A DNA stretch of 9,230 bases from Bacteroidales bacterium UBA1035 (lineage in GTDB: Bacteria; Bacteroidota; Bacteroidia; Bacteroidales; Dysgonomonadaceae): the NCBI GenBank assembly GCA_002316835.1, contig DCEG01000049.1:1-9230 (forward strand), given 5' to 3'. Numbering within the stretch: the stretch's first letter is position 1; each line of letters opens with the position of its first letter. This document shows positions 5,507 to 9,230 of the stretch, piece after piece. Under the pieces are notes generated by a model that saw only the letters and a list, made by a program, of their open reading frames with translations, was not told the origin of the DNA and made no database searches. Made by a program: the position numbers and the translations under genes.

Positions 5507-8500
5507 TTAATACTCCTGCCAACTCTTAATTTTCAACTGTTCTTCGTCTAACGTGCAGAAAGCCGTGATAAAGGCTGATGCCAGCCGGGCATTAGTGATC
5601 AGCGGTATATTGAAATCCACCGCACCGCGACGAATGATATAACCGTTGGTAAGCTCTCGCTTGGTGATATCTTTGGGGATGTTGATAATTAAATCAAACT
5701 TCTTGTGCGTAATCATATCGTGTATGTTGTGCTCGCCCTCTTCATCGGGCCACGCCACATCAGTAGCTTTCACCCCGTTTTCAGCCAGGAATTTCTGGGT
5801 TCCGTGGCTTGCGTACAAGTCATAACCTTTGGCATGAAGTAATTTACAGGCTTCCAGTAAATCTACTTTAGATTTTACTTCTCCCGATGAAATCAAAATA
5901 CCTTTCTTCGGAATGTTGTATCCTACCGAAAGCATCGATTTCAAAATGGCTTCGTTAAAATCATCGCCAATGCAGCCTACTTCACCGGTTGACGCCATAT
6001 CCACACCAAGGATCGGGTCGAATTTCTGTAAGCGAGAGTAAGAAAATTGTGACGATTTCACACCGATATGATCGAGATCGAAAACTGTACCATCGGGTTT
6101 ATCGTAAGGTGCTCCCAGCATCACGCGAGTAGCCGTATCGATAAAATTGTGCTTGATAACTTTCGATACGAACGGGAACGAACGCGATGCACGCAGATTG
6201 CACTCTATTACCTTTATTTCGTTGTTTTTAGCTAAAAATTGAATATTGAACGGCCCGCTTATCTTTAATTCTCTGGCAATCTGTTTCGATATCTTCTTGA
6301 TGCGCCGCATCGTTTCGAAATAGATTTTTTGCGCAGGGAAAACCAGCGTAGCATCGCCCGAGTGTACTCCGGCAAACTCCACGTGTTCCGAAATGGCGTA
6401 TTCCACAATTTCACCGTCTTTTGCAACTGCGTCCATCTCCACCTCCTTGGCGTTTTGCATGAAAACAGAAACTACCACCGGGTATTCTTTAGATACGTTG
6501 GCCGCCAGTTCGAGAAAGCGATGCATCTGCTCTTTGTCGTAACAAACGTTCATAGCAGCCCCTGACAGCACGTAAGACGGACGAATTAGTACCGGAAAAC
6601 CTACTTCTTCTATAAACTTATCCACTTCTTCGTAACTCGAAAGTTCTTTCCAGCGCGGCTGATCGATACCCAACCTATCGAGCATTGCAGAGAATTTATG
6701 ACGATTTTCGGCACGGTCAATCGATTCCGGAGATGTTCCCAAAATAGGCACATGCTGACGATGAAGCTTCATGGCCAGATTATTCGGAATTTGCCCACCC
6801 ATAGACACGATAACTCCTTTTGGTGCTTCAATATCGAAAACGTCGAGCGTACGCTCAAAAGTAAGTTCATCGAAATAAAGCCTGTCACACATATCGTAAT
6901 CGGTCGAAACCGTTTCGGGGTTATAGTTGATCATTACCGATTCATATCCCAGTTTACGCGCTGTTTCTACAGCATTTACCGAACACCAGTCGAACTCAAC
7001 CGATGATCCAATGCGATAAGCTCCCGAACCCAACACAATAATCACTTCCTTATTGGATTTAACAGGTTTATAGGCCTTATCAGACCCGTAAGTGAAATAG
7101 AGATAATTGGTTTTTTCGGGTTCTTCAGAAGCCACAGTATTAATACGGCGAACAACCGGTAAAACGTTCTGTTTTTTACGCCATTCGCGTACGCGAATCA
7201 GTTCGCTTTCCATTGTTCCCTGAGGATCCTCCACGTAACGAGCAATCTGAAAATCAGAGAATCCCAATCGTTTCGCTTCCGTCAAAACATCTTTCGGCAG
7301 GTCTTCAATTTTCTTGTACTGTGAAAGAACGTGTGTATACTTGTAAATATTTTCCAGCTTTTCAAGAAACCACTTATCAATCTTAGTCAGCGCTTCAATT
7401 TGATCCACCGAATATCCTTTTTCAAAAGCATCGGCAACAGCAAAAATGCGTAGATCGGTAGGATTAGCGAGCGATTCTTCTACGTTATCAAACGTAAGAT
7501 CCCGATTACCCACGAAACCATGCATTCCCTGCCCTATCATTCGTAATCCTTTCTGGATAATCTCTTCGAATGATTGTCCGATTGACATGATCTCGCCCAC
7601 CGATTTCATCGATGAGCCAATCTCACGGCTTACCCCCACAAATTTCGATAAATCCCATCGAGGGATTTTTACGATCATATAATCTACCGATGGAGCCACG
7701 TAAGCTGAGTTAGGCGTTCCCATTTCACCAATCTGATCGAGTGAGTATCCCAATGCAAGTTTGGTGGCAACAAACGCCAGCGGATATCCGGATGCTTTGG
7801 ATGCCAGCGCCGATGAACGGCTTAATCTGGCATTTATTTCGATGATGCGGTAATCGTTGGTTTCTACATTAAACGCGTACTGGATATTACACTCACCCAC
7901 AATTCCGATGTGGCGCACAACGCGGCGCGCGATATCTTCCAGTAGGGCAATTTGCTCTTTGTTGAGAGTGATAATGGGTGCTACAACAATACTTTCGCCC
8001 GTGTGTATTCCTAACGGATCGAAATTTTCCATTGGAACCACAGTGAAACAATGGTCGTTTTTGTCCCGGATAACTTCAAATTCAATCTCTTTCCATCCTT
8101 TCAGACTTTCTTCGACCAAAATCTGTTTTGAGAACGAAAGTGAACTTTCACACAAATGGTGGAATTGCTCTTCATTTTCGCTGATACCTGAGCCCAATCC
8201 GCCCAATGCGTACGCCGAGCGCACCATAATTGGGAATCCGATTTTTCTTGCAGCATTCAACGCATCTTCCATGCTTTCCACAGCTTGCGAAACAGGCGTT
8301 TTTACCTCAATTTCATTCAGCTTTTTCACGAAAAGGTCCCGGTCTTCAGTAATCATTATTGCTTCCACCGAAGTACCCAACACTTTCACATCGTATTTAT
8401 CCAACACACCACTCTGGTAAAGTTCCGTTCCGCAATTCAGCGCTGTTTGTCCACCAAACGCTAACAGAATTCCGTCAGGTTTCTCTTTCTCAATAACTTT

Positions 8501-8719
8501 CTCCACAAAAAAAGGCGTGATCGGAAGAAAATAAACTGTGTCCGCCACGCCCTCAGAAGTTTGAATGGTTGCAATGTTGGGATTTATCAACACCGTCTGA
8601 ATCCCTTCTTCCCGTAAAGCCTTTAAGGCTTGTGATCCCGAATAATCAAATTCACCCGCTTGCCCTATTTTCAAGGCTCCCGAGCCTAATAGAATAACTT
8701 TTTTAATTGACTTGTCCAT
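5507..8719 (-). CDS. carB: Carbamoyl phosphate synthetase, large subunit CarB
   Basis: CarB makes carbamoyl phosphate from bicarbonate, ammonia (delivered by CarA from glutamine) and two ATP, for arginine and pyrimidine synthesis. The 1070 residues match the usual length and carry both duplicated halves. The first ATP-grasp module (about 1-400) starts with LGSGALKIGQAGEFDYSGSQA and has the metal residues Glu294 and Asn296 in IIEINARLSRSSALASK. An oligomerisation region follows (about 400-550). The second ATP-grasp module (about 555-930) begins VLGSGAYRIGSSVEFDW and carries Glu839/Asn841 in VIECNLRASRSFPFVSK. An MGS-like regulatory domain (about 935-1070) ends in IKSWQEY, as in Bacteroides CarB. 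SMGGQIPNNLA (639-649) and VAWP (988-991) look more like animal CAD/CPS1 than the E. coli enzyme. carA is not adjacent; a terminator separates carB from the upstream gene, so carB needs its own promoter. I could not find a convincing one in 8720-8802. Confidence 0.97.
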   Translation of the reverse strand: MDKSIKKVILLGSGALKIGQAGEFDYSGSQALKALREEGIQTVLINPNIATIQTSEGVADTVYFLPITPFFVEKVIEKEKPDGILLAFGGQTALNCGTELYQSGVLDKYDVKVLGTSVEAIMITEDRDLFVKKLNEIEVKTPVSQAVESMEDALNAARKIGFPIMVRSAYALGGLGSGISENEEQFHHLCESSLSFSKQILVEESLKGWKEIEFEVIRDKNDHCFTVVPMENFDPLGIHTGESIVVAPIITLNKEQIALLEDIARRVVRHIGIVGECNIQYAFNVETNDYRIIEINARLSRSSALASKASGYPLAFVATKLALGYSLDQIGEMGTPNSAYVAPSVDYMIVKIPRWDLSKFVGVSREIGSSMKSVGEIMSIGQSFEEIIQKGLRMIGQGMHGFVGNRDLTFDNVEESLANPTDLRIFAVADAFEKGYSVDQIEALTKIDKWFLEKLENIYKYTHVLSQYKKIEDLPKDVLTEAKRLGFSDFQIARYVEDPQGTMESELIRVREWRKKQNVLPVVRRINTVASEEPEKTNYLYFTYGSDKAYKPVKSNKEVIIVLGSGAYRIGSSVEFDWCSVNAVETARKLGYESVMINYNPETVSTDYDMCDRLYFDELTFERTLDVFDIEAPKGVIVSMGGQIPNNLAMKLHRQHVPILGTSPESIDRAENRHKFSAMLDRLGIDQPRWKELSSYEEVDKFIEEVGFPVLIRPSYVLSGAAMNVCYDKEQMHRFLELAANVSKEYPVVVSVFMQNAKEVEMDAVAKDGEIVEYAISEHVEFAGVHSGDATLVFPAQKIYFETMRRIKKISKQIARELKISGPFNIQFLAKNNEIKVIECNLRASRSFPFVSKVIKHNFIDTATRVMLGAPYDKPDGTVFDLDHIGVKSSQFSYSRLQKFDPILGVDMASTGEVGCIGDDFNEAILKSMLSVGYNIPKKGILISSGEVKSKVDLLEACKLLHAKGYDLYASHGTQKFLAENGVKATDVAWPDEEGEHNIHDMITHKKFDLIINIPKDITKRELTNGYIIRRGAVDFNIPLITNARLASAFITAFCTLDEEQLKIKSWQEY

Positions 8720-8747
8720 TTATCTTTTGATCTGTTTTCTTATTTTT

Positions 8748-8790
8748 AAAAAGACACAAGCCAGTCAGCCGACAGGCAGGCATTGCGTCT
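8748..8790 (-). terminator. Intrinsic terminator after the Dabb-domain gene
   Basis: On the - strand, AGACGCAATGCC (8790-8779) pairs with GGCTTGTGTCT (8762-8752). The stem has 11 pairs, one of them a G-U wobble, plus a one-base bulge, and a GCC/GGC pair can form inside the loop. It is followed directly by TTTTT and an A-rich stretch. It starts 12 bases past the Dabb gene stop, which fits an intrinsic terminator that uncouples that gene from carB. Termination may be partial because the stem is bulged. Confidence 0.65.
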
Positions 8791-8802
8791 GTAAAAGTAA
8801 CT

Positions 8803-9213
8803 TTATATTGTGTCGTAAATTTGCACTCTATTCCATAAATAACTTTTCTCACGAAATTCATCGTGGATGGGATGTTCCTGATAAATATCATGGCCTGCAG
8901 CATCATCAAAAACTACCAGCAAAGAGTATGTATAAGTAGTATCGATAACTTCTCTGTTTGTAGATGCAGGTTTCCCGATATGTTTATACCGAACAGTTTC
9001 AATCGAAGCCAGTTTTTCCACTGCTTCTTCAAACGCTTTCCTTGCTTCTTCGTTATCCGGCTCATTTAACCAGAAAAACACATGATGCATAAACTTGCCG
9101 CTCATATCAATAGTTTTTTCACTTGAATTGCAGCTTGTCAATGCCGGCGTCATAGCAATTGCACCCAAAGCAGCAGTCTGCTTTAAAAAGCTTCTTCTGT
9201 CAGAATTCTTCAT
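8803..9213 (-). CDS. Dabb-domain (stress-responsive A/B barrel) protein with Tat lipoprotein signal
   Basis: The 136-residue product begins with a twin-arginine motif, DRRSFLKQ (5-12), and a short hydrophobic stretch (13-26). A lipobox, LTSC, follows with Cys28 as the predicted lipidated residue. This suggests export by Tat in folded form and membrane anchoring. Residues from about 41 to 136 form a Dabb domain, an alpha/beta ferredoxin-like barrel that usually dimerises. Visible signs are HHVFFWLN (43-50), YTYSLLVVFDD (94-104), the His-rich HDIYQEHPIHDEF (108-120) and a closing beta-strand RVQIYDTI. The family includes plant stress proteins and some polyketide cyclases; the bacterial exported members are mostly uncharacterised, so no reaction is proposed. 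Only 17 bases upstream are visible, so its promoter and operon partners are outside the window. Confidence 0.85.
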   Translation of the reverse strand: MKNSDRRSFLKQTAALGAIAMTPALTSCNSSEKTIDMSGKFMHHVFFWLNEPDNEEARKAFEEAVEKLASIETVRYKHIGKPASTNREVIDTTYTYSLLVVFDDAAGHDIYQEHPIHDEFREKSYLWNRVQIYDTI

Positions 9214-9230
9214 GCTGATAAAAAATTATG

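Noticed and set aside
7857..8420. 187-residue + strand frame inside carB
   Set aside because: It is antisense to the first ATP-grasp module of carB. Its Ser/Thr/Ile-rich composition is typical of a complement-strand artefact.

Overview
The window reads as chromosomal DNA of a member of the Bacteroidota, probably Bacteroidales. Three signs support this. Two intergenic regions carry the TTTG-N18/19-TAnnTTTG promoter of that phylum, one of them an exact match. Most start codons lack a Shine-Dalgarno sequence and follow A-rich leaders. The histidine genes and CarB have the sequence character I know from Bacteroidales; CarB, for example, ends in IKSW-x-EY. I cannot name a genus with confidence.

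Positions 125-3513 (+ strand) hold the distal half of a histidine operon: hisH, hisA, hisF and a fused hisIE, followed 11 bases later by a class I SAM-dependent methyltransferase gene. HisH and HisF form imidazole glycerol phosphate synthase, HisA supplies its substrate PRFAR, and HisIE performs the two steps before HisA, so this block covers steps 2-5 of the pathway. Spacers are short (11-58 bases). Two of them carry what look like dispersed-repeat remnants. At every junction a tiny out-of-frame ORF lies next to or across the next start codon.

Positions 3514-5391 (+ strand) hold two separately promoted genes. One encodes a small exported outer-membrane beta-barrel protein. The other encodes a cytosolic SGNH/GDSL hydrolase with an unassigned N-terminal region, behind a leader of about 130 bases that contains a possible 16-codon ORF with its own Shine-Dalgarno sequence.

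Positions 5392-9230 (genes on the - strand) converge on the first half. A Dabb-domain protein with a Tat-type lipoprotein signal (9213-8803) ends at an intrinsic terminator. It is followed by full-length carB (8719-5507), the large subunit of carbamoyl phosphate synthetase. CarB feeds arginine and pyrimidine synthesis; its small-subunit partner carA is not next to it. A strong hairpin at 5440-5468 separates the convergent transcription units.

Most of the window is ordinary biosynthetic housekeeping. I see no CRISPR array, tRNA, rRNA, transposase or defence island. The points most worth a second look are the N-terminally extended SGNH hydrolase and its leader, the CPS1-like regulatory domain of CarB, and the junction mini-ORFs in the his operon. 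No gene-free stretch exceeds 300 bases; the longest is 4156-4395.
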